From an uncultured Clostridia bacterium (GTDB taxonomy: Bacteria; Bacillota; Clostridia; Oscillospirales; Acutalibacteraceae), in the NCBI GenBank assembly GCA_947632385.1, contig CANRPD010000008.1, positions 1 through 56,610 on the forward strand: a stretch of DNA of 56,610 nucleotides. The letters run 5' to 3'. The position numbers were made by a program, and so were the translations under genes. Shown one piece after another: positions 1 to 6,731 of the stretch (positions are counted from its first letter, which is position 1; the number at the start of each line of letters is the position of its first letter). Below the pieces are notes generated by a model. The model made no database searches. It was given only the letters and a program-made list of their open reading frames with translations, and was not told where the DNA came from.

Positions 1-294
1 AACTGCAACCGGGGGTACATCGACTGCTTTCTGGAGGCCCACGGCCTGGGCGTCTACTTTGCCGATTGGGAGTGCATCGGCCGCAGCGGCCTGCAAAAGT
101 GGGAGAACATCCGGCTGGTGTCCCAGCGGCTCGGTCTGAAAGCGCCGGTCTATGTGGGTGACACGGTCCTGGACCTGCAAGCCGCCCAGAAGGCGGGGGT
201 CCCGTTCATCCACGCTGCTTACGGCTTTGGCCAGGTGGACTGCCCCATCCAGATTCAAAATCCGTTGGAACTGCTGGACATTTTGGCATACTGA
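1..294 (+). CDS. HAD-family hydrolase, C-terminal part (5' end outside window)
   Basis: The first 97 codons are open from base 1 and end in TGA, so only the C-terminal part of the protein is present. The segment VYVGDTVLDLQAAQKAG is a HAD motif IV (GDxxxD-type Mg2+-binding acidic pair) followed by the usual A-G-V-P stretch. The preceding K-W-E-N-I may carry the motif III lysine. This fits a phosphoglycolate phosphatase-like or beta-phosphoglucomutase-like HAD phosphatase; the substrate cannot be told from this piece. A GNAT gene follows 40 bases downstream on the same strand and may be co-transcribed. Confidence 0.8.
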   Translation, partial: NCNRGYIDCFLEAHGLGVYFADWECIGRSGLQKWENIRLVSQRLGLKAPVYVGDTVLDLQAAQKAGVPFIHAAYGFGQVDCPIQIQNPLELLDILAY

Positions 295-334
295 TCTCTG
301 TACTGAAAACGAACTGAAAGGAGAGCTCAGGCCC

Positions 335-928
335 ATGAAAACCCATCTGCTTTTTGGGGGATATCCCTTTCTGGCCGGGGATAAAGTCACGCTCAGCCGC
401 ATCACCGAACTGGACCTGAAGTCCCTTTGGACCGTGTGGGGTGACGAGGAGAATTTCCGGTTCCTGCCTACGGCGGCCCTGCGCAGCCCAGCGGAATGCA
501 CCGAACGCCTGCGAGAAGCAGAACAGCTTTTTGCCCAGCGGCGCCAGGTGACCTTGGGGATCTATCCTGCCCAGGGGGAATACCGGCTCATCGGCGTGCT
601 CACCGTCTTCCATCTGGATCCGCAGGTGGAAAGCGCCTCTCTCTCCGTGGTGCTGGCCCGGGAATATACCGGCCAGGGGTACGCTTCTTCGGCCATTCGC
701 GCCGCTGCAGCCTATTTGCAGGACACTGTTGGAGTGCACCGGCTGCAGGCGGCCATTCTGCCCACCAACTATCGGGCGGGGCTGGCTCTGGAAAGCTGCG
801 GTTTCCGCAAAGAGGGGACCGTGCGGGAGGGCTTTTTCTGGCCGGATAAGGGGATCGTGGACCTGACCCTCTACTCCCTGCTGCCCAGCGACCGGCGGCC
901 CCAGCAGGCCAAAAACATCGTTTTTTGA
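335..928 (+). CDS. GNAT family N-acetyltransferase (RimJ/RimL type)
   Basis: The 197-residue protein has the GNAT fold signature of the RimJ/RimL-like group: an N-terminal 'LSRITELDLKSLWTVW' beta/alpha start, a central strand 'ESASLSVVLAREYTGQGYASSAIRA' that gives the acetyl-CoA pyrophosphate loop (Q/R-x-x-G-x-A/G, here Y-T-G-Q-G-Y-A), and the late 'N-x-A/R-x-x-x-x-L-E-S-C-G-F-R-K-E-G' motif. It probably transfers acetyl from acetyl-CoA to an amine; the substrate is unknown. The reading frame is open further upstream, but the ATG at 335 has AAAGGAGA just before it and clears the HAD gene, so I chose it. Confidence 0.85.
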   Translation: MKTHLLFGGYPFLAGDKVTLSRITELDLKSLWTVWGDEENFRFLPTAALRSPAECTERLREAEQLFAQRRQVTLGIYPAQGEYRLIGVLTVFHLDPQVESASLSVVLAREYTGQGYASSAIRAAAAYLQDTVGVHRLQAAILPTNYRAGLALESCGFRKEGTVREGFFWPDKGIVDLTLYSLLPSDRRPQQAKNIVF

Positions 929-960
929 GCCTGGACGCGCGGTCATTGTGTAAGTTTCTC

Positions 961-989
961 TTGAAAAAGAACAGAAAATATGATATACT
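961..989 (+). promoter_or_regulatory. Sigma-A-type promoter for the CorC-like gene
   Basis: TTGAAA (961-966), a 17-base spacer and TATACT (984-989). Transcription should begin near 996, giving a leader of about 35 bases before the ATG at 1031. Confidence 0.7.
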
Positions 990-1030
990 GACTCAAATTT
1001 ATGGTTTGAAAGGTCGTGGTTTTTCCCTAT

Positions 1031-2302
1031 ATGGGCAGTCACAGTACATGGATGATCTTTTCTCTGGCGATCCTCCTTCTCTTATCCGCTTACTTTTCCG
1101 CAACAGAGACGGCCTTTTCGTCCCTCAACCGCATCCGGCTGAAAAACCTGGCCACGGGCGGGAACCGCCGGGCGAAGCTGGCCTATAAGCTATCCGAAAA
1201 CTATGACGAACTGCTCTCCACCATCCTGGTGGGCAACAACCTGGTGAACATTGCCTCCACGGCCATCGCCACCGTGCTTTTTACCCAGGCTTTGGGCGAG
1301 GGGCTGGGGCCCACCGTTTCCACCATTGTCATGACCGTAGCGGTGCTGATCTTCGGCGAGGTCGGCCCCAAAAGCCTGGCAAAAGAAAACGCAGAAGGCT
1401 TTGCCATGTTCTCCGCTCCGCCGATCCGCGCCTTGATCGTGGTCCTCAAACCCATCAATTACCTGTTCACCCAGTTGAAAAAGGGATTGAAAGTGCTGTT
1501 CCGGGTCAGCTCGGACCACTCCGTCACGGACAGCGAACTGCTGACCATCGTGGAAGAAGCCGAGCAGGAGGGCGGGATCGATGAGGACGAGAGCGTCATG
1601 CTCCGCAATGTCATCGAATTCGACGACATCGAGGCCATCGATATCATGACCCCCCGAGTGGACCTGGTAGCTGTATCCCGAGACGCCTCGCAAGAGGAGA
1701 TCGCCCAGATCTTTAAAGAAACCGGATATTCCCGGCTGCCGGTGTACGAAGACACCGTGGACAGCATCGTGGGCGTGATCCTGGAAAAGAATTTCTATGC
1801 CTATGTCTGGGGCACTGACCAGTCCATCGAGACCATCCTGCGTCCGGCCAACTTTATTCCTCCGTCCATGAAGATCAGCGTCCTGCTCAAACAGCTGCAG
1901 CGCAACAAGCAGCACATGGCGGTGATCGTGGACGAGTTCGGCGGTACCGAGGGCATCGTCACTCTGGAGGACGTCATCGAGGAACTGGTGGGCGAGATCT
2001 GGGACGAGCACGACGAGATCGTGGATCAGAGCTTCCAGAAGGGCCCCGGCGGCACCTATCGGGTGTACTGCTCGACCGACATTGACGACCTGTTCGATTA
2101 TTTTCATATCCACTGCGAGACCGATGCCTCTACCATCAACGGCTGGCTCATCGAAAACCTGGACCGCATCCCCCAGAAGGGAGATTCCTTTAGCTTTGAG
2201 GGCCTGCAGTTCACCGTGACACGGGCAGAAAACAACCGTGCCGAAGAGATCAGCGTGTTGGGTGACCCCCTGCCCGAACCCGCCCAGCAGGAAGAGGAAT
2301 AA
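1031..2302 (+). CDS. CNNM/CorC-HlyC family membrane protein (DUF21-CBS-CBS-transporter-associated domain)
   Basis: About 423 residues. The N-terminal DUF21 region has three or four hydrophobic helices and the family signature 'SATETAFSSLNRIRLKNLA'. Next comes the 'EEAEQEGGIDEDESVMLRNVIEFDD' linker, two CBS domains (about residues 200-320, with 'IMTPRVDLVAV' and 'HMAVIVDEFGGTEGIVTLEDVIEELVGEI'), and a C-terminal CorC_HlyC domain. Relatives are Mg2+/Co2+ efflux or homeostasis proteins, often annotated as haemolysins. The start is uncertain: AAAGG at 1009-1013 lies 2 bases from an in-frame GTG at 1016 and 17 bases from the ATG at 1031. I prefer the ATG because homologues begin just before the first membrane helix. 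The gene has its own promoter and terminator, so it is monocistronic. Confidence 0.88.
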   Translation: MGSHSTWMIFSLAILLLLSAYFSATETAFSSLNRIRLKNLATGGNRRAKLAYKLSENYDELLSTILVGNNLVNIASTAIATVLFTQALGEGLGPTVSTIVMTVAVLIFGEVGPKSLAKENAEGFAMFSAPPIRALIVVLKPINYLFTQLKKGLKVLFRVSSDHSVTDSELLTIVEEAEQEGGIDEDESVMLRNVIEFDDIEAIDIMTPRVDLVAVSRDASQEEIAQIFKETGYSRLPVYEDTVDSIVGVILEKNFYAYVWGTDQSIETILRPANFIPPSMKISVLLKQLQRNKQHMAVIVDEFGGTEGIVTLEDVIEELVGEIWDEHDEIVDQSFQKGPGGTYRVYCSTDIDDLFDYFHIHCETDASTINGWLIENLDRIPQKGDSFSFEGLQFTVTRAENNRAEEISVLGDPLPEPAQQEEE

Positions 2303-2312
2303 GCCATCGATC

Positions 2313-2345
2313 AAAAGCCCTCCGGTTTTTCCGGAGGGCTTTTTC
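2313..2345 (+). terminator. Rho-independent terminator
   Basis: Perfect 10-bp stem AGCCCTCCGG / CCGGAGGGCT with a TTTTT loop, followed by TTTT. It begins 10 bases after the CorC-like stop codon. The A-run on the left arm may also stop the converging minus-strand B12 transcript. Confidence 0.85.
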
Positions 2346-2351
2346 GTACTT

Positions 2352-2873
2352 TCAGGGCTGGGCAGATCCGTCCCGGGGCAGACGTGCACTCAAACGGGCC
2401 AGCGCAGCACAAAGCGGCCGGTACAGCAGCAGCGCCAGCAGAAAATTCCCGATCCCGTGGGGGATATCAAAGGCGATGCCGCTGACGATCCAGGCGAACA
2501 TCATGGGAAATCCGCCGATTGGCAGATAGGTGAACGCGCACAGCGTCCCAAACGAAAAACCGAACGCGCCGGAAAGCACCGCCCACTGCCAGGGCTTTTC
2601 CAGCTTCCGAAAGAGCCACACCAGCAAGAAAAGGATGGGCCACACATAGAGATACATGATCCACCACAGCCCAAATCCGTACAAAAGCCCTTCCAGCAGC
2701 AGAAAAACCGCCAGCGCGCCCACCGTCCGTCCGCCAAAGGTCTTGGTGAAGACGATGAGCAGCAGGCTCACCAGCTCAATATTGGGCAGAAACGCCAGCG
2801 CCTCCTTGGACACTGCCAGCAGCACCCCCATCAGGGCCATCAGGCACAGGTCCACCAGCCGCCGGGGATTCAC
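2352..2873 (-). CDS. ECF transporter S component (predicted cobalamin/corrinoid uptake)
   Basis: This is a 173-residue, very hydrophobic protein with about five or six membrane segments, the size and shape of an ECF S component (substrate-capture subunit). It carries the family's 'FTKTFGGRTVGALAVFLLLEGLLYGFG' and 'PIGGFPMMFAWIVSGIAFDIPHGIGNFLLAL' stretches. Translation starts at GTG 2873, overlapping the DUF4430 stop codon as GTGA, so the two genes are translationally coupled. No ECF ATPases or T component are nearby; a shared housekeeping ECF module presumably energises it. The upstream cobalamin riboswitch and the DUF4430 partner make a corrinoid the most likely cargo. The cargo is inference; the S-component call is firm. 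Confidence 0.82.
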   Translation of the reverse strand: MNPRRLVDLCLMALMGVLLAVSKEALAFLPNIELVSLLLIVFTKTFGGRTVGALAVFLLLEGLLYGFGLWWIMYLYVWPILFLLVWLFRKLEKPWQWAVLSGAFGFSFGTLCAFTYLPIGGFPMMFAWIVSGIAFDIPHGIGNFLLALLLYRPLCAALARLSARLPRDGSAQP

Positions 2874-3259
2874 CAGCCCACCGTAAAGGTCAGTTCATAT
2901 CGCTCGCCGTCGGCGATATTGGTGTCGTCCACGCCGTAATTGTGCATCTGTCCGTCCTTGGTCAGACACCACCACTCCTGCTGCTCCTCCTGGACGGTCT
3001 CCCCATCCACCGTGAGGACGTAGAGCCCATACTCGCTCTCCTCCCCGGCGATGATGTCCTCCTCTTCCAGGGCCTCCCGCAGGGTCTCTGCATCGGTCTG
3101 CAGTGTGAATTCCTTCTGCGTGCCGTCCCCATGGACCACCGTGACGGTCAGGGTCTTGGCCCCTGGGGTCTTGGGCTGCTGACAGGCCCCCAGGGAACAC
3201 AGCAGCATCAGCGATGCCAACAGCAGGGCCAGTACACGGTCGATACGTACTTTTTGCAT
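2870..3259 (-). CDS. DUF4430 lipoprotein, probable cobalamin-binding partner of the ECF S component
   Basis: 129 residues from the ATG at 3259. The frame also has an upstream GTG at 3277, but the GAAAGAGG ribosome site lies between the two and fits only the ATG. The signal peptide ends in a lipobox, LCSLGAC (lipidated Cys near residue 26), so the protein should be anchored on the outer face of the membrane. The mature part, 'TLTVTVVHGDGTQKEFTLQTDAETL' through 'EQQEWWCLTKDGQMHNYGVDDTNIADGERYELTFTVGW', is a DUF4430 domain. This family resembles the C-terminal domain of intrinsic factor/transcobalamin. It is the first gene behind the B12 riboswitch and precedes the S component, so it plausibly captures corrinoid and passes it on. 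Confidence 0.85.
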   Translation of the reverse strand: MQKVRIDRVLALLLASLMLLCSLGACQQPKTPGAKTLTVTVVHGDGTQKEFTLQTDAETLREALEEEDIIAGEESEYGLYVLTVDGETVQEEQQEWWCLTKDGQMHNYGVDDTNIADGERYELTFTVGW

Positions 3260-3302
3260 GTTGATTACCTCTTTCACAAGAAAATAAAAGAGGGACGCGC
3301 CT

Positions 3303-3331
3303 CAAAAAAACAGCCGGGGATCCCCCGGCCG
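3303..3331 (-). terminator. Intrinsic terminator in the B12-riboswitch expression platform
   Basis: On the minus strand, GCCGGGG / CCCCGGC arms (3313-3319 and 3323-3329) close a three-base loop and are followed by seven T residues. It lies between the aptamer and the DUF4430 ribosome site, so it is the likely OFF structure when cobalamin is bound. Confidence 0.75.
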
Positions 3332-3417
3332 TACCTTTTGAGACAGGAAATAAAGCCCCAGAGGCTGCTCTGCGGCGGTTTTCCTGTACAAATCAGTCAA
3401 GAACCCGTGACTTCTTG

Positions 3418-3612
3418 TACGGCCATCCGGGCAAGTCTTTCGGCTTAGGCGTCCAACGCTTCCCCTCCCCTTCTCGGTTTCCCAATGGGTGGCCGGCCTC
3501 TCTGCCCAAAAGCCGACGCGCGAGGGGACGCTCCGCCATCACGGCGACGGGTTCGCCGGGGAATCTCACCCCTGTTCCTGTGTTCGGCCGCGGCGCACCG
3601 CGGACACCCGGA
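3418..3612 (-). promoter_or_regulatory. Cobalamin (B12) riboswitch aptamer
   Basis: The minus-strand leader contains the conserved cobalamin-aptamer elements in order: GGAACAGGGGTGAGATTCCCC, then ACCCGTCGCCGTGATGGC, a B12-box-like ACCCATTGGGAAACCGAGAAGG, and the 3' element AAGCCGAAAGACTTGCCCGG. It starts about 10 bases after a consensus promoter and is followed by a transcription terminator, which is the classic attenuating layout. Downstream are a DUF4430 lipoprotein and an ECF S component. I recognised the motifs by eye; the exact ends and the subclass (AdoCbl or Cbl-II) are uncertain. Confidence 0.75.
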
Positions 3613-3623
3613 GTCCCGCCGAT

Positions 3624-3652
3624 ATTATACCCGGCGAAAAGCCGCTTGTCAA
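3624..3652 (-). promoter_or_regulatory. Promoter of the B12-riboswitch unit
   Basis: Perfect TTGACA (3647-3652) and TATAAT (3624-3629) with a 17-base spacer on the minus strand. Its -35 box is only 13 bases from the -35 of the divergent plus-strand promoter. Confidence 0.85.
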
Positions 3653-3665
3653 TGCACGCCGGGCC

Positions 3666-3693
3666 TTTACAGATGAGAAAAAAAGTGTATAAT
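3666..3693 (+). promoter_or_regulatory. Promoter of the small Cys-motif gene
   Basis: TTTACA (3666-3671), a 16-base spacer and an extended -10, TGTATAAT (-10 hexamer 3688-3693). It is back-to-back with the riboswitch promoter. Confidence 0.7.
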
Positions 3694-3743
3694 AGAGAAA
3701 AAATCTTGTCGGCCTTAGGCGCTGTTGAGAAAGAAGGAACACC

Positions 3744-3974
3744 ATGCTGTTTTGGAAAAAGAAAAAGAAACTGTTCGGGAGCAATATTCAGGTCAACTGC
3801 GCCCTATGCCAGCGCAATCTGGCCCGGGAGGGGGAGCGTGTCCGGTGCGGACTGGATCTGTACCCGGAGGGCGGGACCTGTAAGAAATTCCTGTATGACC
3901 CCCTGCTGCGCACCCCCAGCACGGCGCCCAAGCTGCAAAAAGAACGTTTTTCCCCCAAAGATTTTGAACTGTAA
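3744..3974 (+). CDS. Small conserved protein with a Cys cluster, function unknown
   Basis: This 76-residue protein has a strong promoter, an AGAAGGA ribosome site and its own terminator, so it is real. It starts with a very basic stretch (LFWKKKKKLFGS). It then has CALC-Q-R-N-L and C-G-L-D-L-Y-P-E-G-G-T-C, four cysteines arranged like a small zinc- or metal-binding knuckle. It ends in a basic/acidic tail. I do not recognise a named family. Similar short proteins occur as conserved hypotheticals in gut Clostridia (from memory, not checked). Confidence 0.75.
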   Translation: MLFWKKKKKLFGSNIQVNCALCQRNLAREGERVRCGLDLYPEGGTCKKFLYDPLLRTPSTAPKLQKERFSPKDFEL

Positions 3975-3982
3975 TCCAGCCC

Positions 3983-4031
3983 AAAAAAGTCCCGATGTGC
4001 GGGAGCTTCTCCCCACACATCGGGACTTTTT
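3983..4031. terminator. Bidirectional terminator between the small gene and trmB
   Basis: AAAAAGTCCCGATGTG and CACATCGGGACTTTTT arms form a long perfect stem with A/T runs on both sides, placed between two convergent genes. Confidence 0.88.
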
Positions 4032-4033
4032 GT

Positions 4034-4687
4034 TTATTCCTCCAGACGGGCCCGCAGCGCTTTGATGGGCACTCCCTGACCGGAAAAGAGCACTTCGTGC
4101 TCAGTTCGTACATTGTCCGGGTCGTGCTGGGCCTCCAGGTCCTGGGTATCGAAGAACACCGTGAAACCCGCTTCGTCAAAATAGCGCTTGGTGGCCAGAT
4201 AGAGATCGTTGTTGTCGGTCTTGAACCAGATCTCCCCACCCGGAGCCAGCAGGGGCTTATAGGAAAGCAGCTGGCGGGTGTGGGTCAAACGGCGCTTGTG
4301 TCCCCGGGCAGTGGGCCAGGGGTTGCAAAAATTCACGTAAATGCGCTCGATGCCCTCACCGGGAGCGAACAGCGTTCCCAGGCGCTCGATATTATAAGCG
4401 CACAGCAGCACGTTCCCAGGGAACTCCTCGCCGTAGGCCGACTGGATGTTCCTCCGGCCCACCCCCAGGATATCCATGCTGATGTCGATACCCACAAAGT
4501 TGATCTCCCGATTCCGTTGGGCGATCTCGGCCAGAAACACGCATTTTCCGCAGCCCAGATCCAGATGGATGGGCTGTGGATGGGCAAAATGCGCCTGCCA
4601 ACTGCCCCGCAGCGCCTCGGGTTCCGAAATAAAAAAGGGGCAGGCGGCCAGTTCCGGCCGGGCCCAGGGTTTCTTTCGTATACGCAT
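4034..4687 (-). CDS. trmB: tRNA (guanine-N7)-methyltransferase
   Basis: 217 residues. It makes m7G46 in the tRNA variable loop using S-adenosylmethionine. The SAM-binding glycine motif is 'HLDLGCGKCVFLAEIA', followed by 'FVGIDISMDIL' (acidic end of beta-2). The family signature 'IYVNFCNPWPTARGHKRRLTH' is present, as is the C-terminal 'RTEHEVLFSGQGVPIKALRA' (substrate-binding loop). The frame is open seven codons further upstream, but the ATG at 4687 has GGGAGATG spaced well and lies just after a TATAAT box. It is a single-gene unit diverging from the patatin gene. Confidence 0.95.
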   Translation of the reverse strand: MRIRKKPWARPELAACPFFISEPEALRGSWQAHFAHPQPIHLDLGCGKCVFLAEIAQRNREINFVGIDISMDILGVGRRNIQSAYGEEFPGNVLLCAYNIERLGTLFAPGEGIERIYVNFCNPWPTARGHKRRLTHTRQLLSYKPLLAPGGEIWFKTDNNDLYLATKRYFDEAGFTVFFDTQDLEAQHDPDNVRTEHEVLFSGQGVPIKALRARLEE

Positions 4688-4707
4688 GTTCTCATCTCCC
4701 GGAGCCA

Positions 4708-4736
4708 ATTATACGGCCTTGCGGAGAAAAAAGCAA
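4708..4736 (-). promoter_or_regulatory. Probable trmB promoter
   Basis: Perfect -10 TATAAT (4708-4713) on the minus strand, with a poor -35 TTGCTT (4731-4736) at 17-base spacing. Confidence 0.5.
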
Positions 4737-4742
4737 CCCCAC

Positions 4743-4771
4743 TTGATTTTCCAATGGAAAAGGGGTACAAT
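4743..4771 (+). promoter_or_regulatory. Promoter of the patatin-like gene
   Basis: TTGATT (4743-4748), a 17-base spacer and TACAAT (4766-4771). Transcription from about 4778 rules out the upstream in-frame ATG at 4753 as the main start. Confidence 0.65.
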
Positions 4772-4810
4772 ATCCGTCAAACGGTTTTTTACGAAAGGTT
4801 GAATCAAGAC

Positions 4811-5665
4811 ATGGCAAGGATCGCATTGGTACTGGAAGGCGGCTCGCTGCGCTGTATGTTCTCCGCAGGCGTCACCGATGTGCTGTTGGAACAGGGATTG
4901 GTAGCCGACGGTGTCTTCGGGGTATCCGCAGGGGCCCTCACCGGGGTCAACTACACGGCCCGGCAGATCGGACGCACCGCTCGGGTCAATTTGGAATTTG
5001 TCAACGACAAGCGCTATCTGGGCGTGAACAACCTCCTCAAGGGGCGCGGCATTTTTAATTTTGACTTTTTATTTGGGGATATCTCCGATCTCTACATCCC
5101 GTTGGACCGAGAAACCTTTCTGAATGCACCTACCCGGTTCACCGCTGTGGCCACTGACTGCCGGACCGGACGTCCGGTTTACTGTGAGAAAAGCACCTGT
5201 GCGGATATCTATCAGGCCATTCGTGCCAGCGCCAGTATGCCGCTGCTCTCCCCTATGGTGGATGTGGAAGGCGTCCCGTGTCTGGATGGCGGTGTGTCCG
5301 TTTCCATCCCCTATCAACGGGCCCTGGACGAAGGGTACGACAAGTTGGTGATCGTCACCACCCGGGAACACGGATTCGTGCGGCCGCCTGTGGCCAAAAG
5401 CACGGCCCGGCTCTACGCCCGAATGTACCGCCGGTATCCCAAACTAATCCGCCAGCTTCTGGAGGCGCCCCGGCGCTATGCCCGGGAGCAGAAACAGGTG
5501 GACGCTCTGGAGCTGTCCGGCAAGGCATTTGTCATCCGGCCCAGGGGTCCAGTGACCATCTCTCGGACGGAGAAGGACACGGCCAAGCTCCAAGCCCTGT
5601 ACGACCAGGGCCGTGCCGAAGCGGACCGCCGCTTGGGAAAGCTCCGAGCTTTCTGGGGAGAATAA
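4811..5665 (+). CDS. Patatin-like phospholipase (YjjU/RssA type)
   Basis: The 284-residue protein is a serine esterase of the patatin fold. The oxyanion loop 'LEGGSLRCMFSAG' (residues 8-20) is at the N-terminus, the nucleophile is Ser39 in 'GVSAGAL' (GxSxG), and the dyad aspartate is in 'CLDGGVSVSIP' (DGG). The C-terminal third is basic. Relatives hydrolyse acyl esters of lipids; the true substrate here is unknown. It has no signal peptide or membrane segment. The start is set by the mapped promoter and the GAAAGG ribosome site. It is monocistronic, ending at the terminator at 5672. Confidence 0.88.
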   Translation: MARIALVLEGGSLRCMFSAGVTDVLLEQGLVADGVFGVSAGALTGVNYTARQIGRTARVNLEFVNDKRYLGVNNLLKGRGIFNFDFLFGDISDLYIPLDRETFLNAPTRFTAVATDCRTGRPVYCEKSTCADIYQAIRASASMPLLSPMVDVEGVPCLDGGVSVSIPYQRALDEGYDKLVIVTTREHGFVRPPVAKSTARLYARMYRRYPKLIRQLLEAPRRYAREQKQVDALELSGKAFVIRPRGPVTISRTEKDTAKLQALYDQGRAEADRRLGKLRAFWGE

Positions 5666-5671
5666 GAAAGA

Positions 5672-5706
5672 AGCAGTCCTTCCGTAAACCAGAGGGACTG
5701 CTTTTT
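5672..5706. terminator. Terminator between patatin gene and fumarase beta gene
   Basis: AGCAGTCC / GGACTGCT arms with a 15-base loop, followed by TTTTT on the plus strand. The minus-strand tail (CTTCTTT) is weaker. Confidence 0.7.
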
Positions 5707-5718
5707 CTGTATATTCTT

Positions 5719-6255
5719 TTAGGAAAACAGGCTGTTGCCGATGCTGTCGATGGCCACGATCAGGGGGAAATCCCGGAATGTCAGTCGCTTCACGGATTCA
5801 CAGCCCAGATCTTCAAAAGCAATGACCTCGGCCTCCACGATACACTGTGCGGCCAAAGCACCGGCTCCGCCGATGGCGCAGAGATAGACGCTTTGGGTAC
5901 GCCGAATGGCTTCAACCACCGCAGGGCTCCGGTTGCCTTTGCCGATCATCACCTTCAGCCCCAGATCCATCAGTCGGGGGGAATAGGGGTCCATCCGCCC
6001 GCTGGTGGTGGGTCCGCAGGCCCCAATCGGCAGCCCATCCGGCGCCGGTGTCGGCCCGGCATAGTACACCGCAGAGCCCTCCAACGGATACGGGAGAGGG
6101 TCGCCTCGGTCCAACAGTTCAAAAATGCGTTTGTGGGCTGCGTCCCGGGAGGTATACACCGTCCCGGAAAGGAGGATGCGCTCCCCTGCCCGGAGCGACG
6201 GAGCCCAGGCCAGACTGTCAGCGGTGTCCAGGCGCTTCACTGGGGTCTCCATCAT
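5719..6255 (-). CDS. Class I (Fe-S) fumarate/tartrate hydro-lyase, beta subunit
   Basis: 178 residues, matching the C-terminal beta subunit of two-subunit iron-sulfur fumarases or L-tartrate dehydratases. Visible signatures are 'LLSGTVYTSRDAAHKRI', 'AVYYAGPTPAPDGLPIGACGPTTSGRMDPYSPRLMD', 'MIGKGNRS' and 'YLCAIGGAGALAAQCI'. This subunit forms part of the active site, while the alpha subunit carries the [4Fe-4S] cluster. No alpha-subunit gene is adjacent. The start ATG at 6255 overlaps the stop of the VOC gene (ATGA), so the two are translationally coupled. Fumarase versus tartrate dehydratase cannot be decided from the sequence alone. Confidence 0.88.
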   Translation of the reverse strand: MMETPVKRLDTADSLAWAPSLRAGERILLSGTVYTSRDAAHKRIFELLDRGDPLPYPLEGSAVYYAGPTPAPDGLPIGACGPTTSGRMDPYSPRLMDLGLKVMIGKGNRSPAVVEAIRRTQSVYLCAIGGAGALAAQCIVEAEVIAFEDLGCESVKRLTFRDFPLIVAIDSIGNSLFS

Positions 6256-6644
6256 TCGTGGACCTGAAAGAGCTCGATGACCTCGCCCACGGGCCCAATG
6301 AAGAAGGCGTTGGTGACCTTTTGCCCGCAGAGCTCCACTTCCCTGGCGGGGCTGGTGATCTCATATCCGGCCGCAGCAACGGCTTCCAGGACTGCATCCA
6401 CCTGCTGGGTGGAAAAAGCAATGTGCGCCAGCGGACCACCGGGCTGATCCGCTGTCTGCACCACGGGCAGGATCTCCATACAGGAGTTGTCCCCACAGGA
6501 GACCATCAGGCAGGGAGCCTCCGGATCGCCCCAGGACATTTTGATCTCCATACCCAGAACACCGCAGTAAAAATCCACGGTCCTCCGATAATTCTCCCGG
6601 GTAGGCCGCACAGCAATATGATGTACACCGGTCAGTTGATTCAT
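6252..6644 (-). CDS. VOC family (glyoxalase/bleomycin-resistance fold) protein
   Basis: 130 residues. It has the paired beta-alpha-beta-beta-beta modules of the vicinal-oxygen-chelate fold, with 'HHIAVRPTRENYRRTVDFYCGVLGMEI' at the start and 'PLAHIAFSTQQVDAVLEAVAAAGYEITSPAR' and 'FFIGPVGEVIELFQVHE' later. The metal-ligand pattern His (H8/H9), His (in LAHIAF) and Glu (in VIELFQ) is compatible with a metalloenzyme such as lactoylglutathione lyase or methylmalonyl-CoA epimerase. The exact reaction is unknown. AAGGAG precedes the ATG. I see no clear promoter between it and the ftsZ terminator, so read-through from ftsZ is possible. Confidence 0.82.
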   Translation of the reverse strand: MNQLTGVHHIAVRPTRENYRRTVDFYCGVLGMEIKMSWGDPEAPCLMVSCGDNSCMEILPVVQTADQPGGPLAHIAFSTQQVDAVLEAVAAAGYEITSPAREVELCGQKVTNAFFIGPVGEVIELFQVHE

Positions 6645-6685
6645 GATAATACGCTCCTTTTTGATCCATTCGATTTTCAGCTCAC

Positions 6686-6718
6686 AAAAACCGGGAGGCC
6701 ACAGGGCGATCCCGGTTT
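6686..6718 (-). terminator. Terminator after ftsZ
   Basis: On the minus strand, AAACCGGGA ... TCCCGGTTTTT forms a hairpin with a U-tract, 14 bases after the ftsZ stop codon. Confidence 0.75.
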
Positions 6719-6731
6719 GGTTGGATGTGGT

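Noticed and set aside
3300..3650. tRNA-like or T-box element upstream of the DUF4430 gene
   Set aside because: No T-box core GGTGG-ACCGCG is present; the order of GGTGAGATTCC and GACTTGCC segments fits a cobalamin aptamer.
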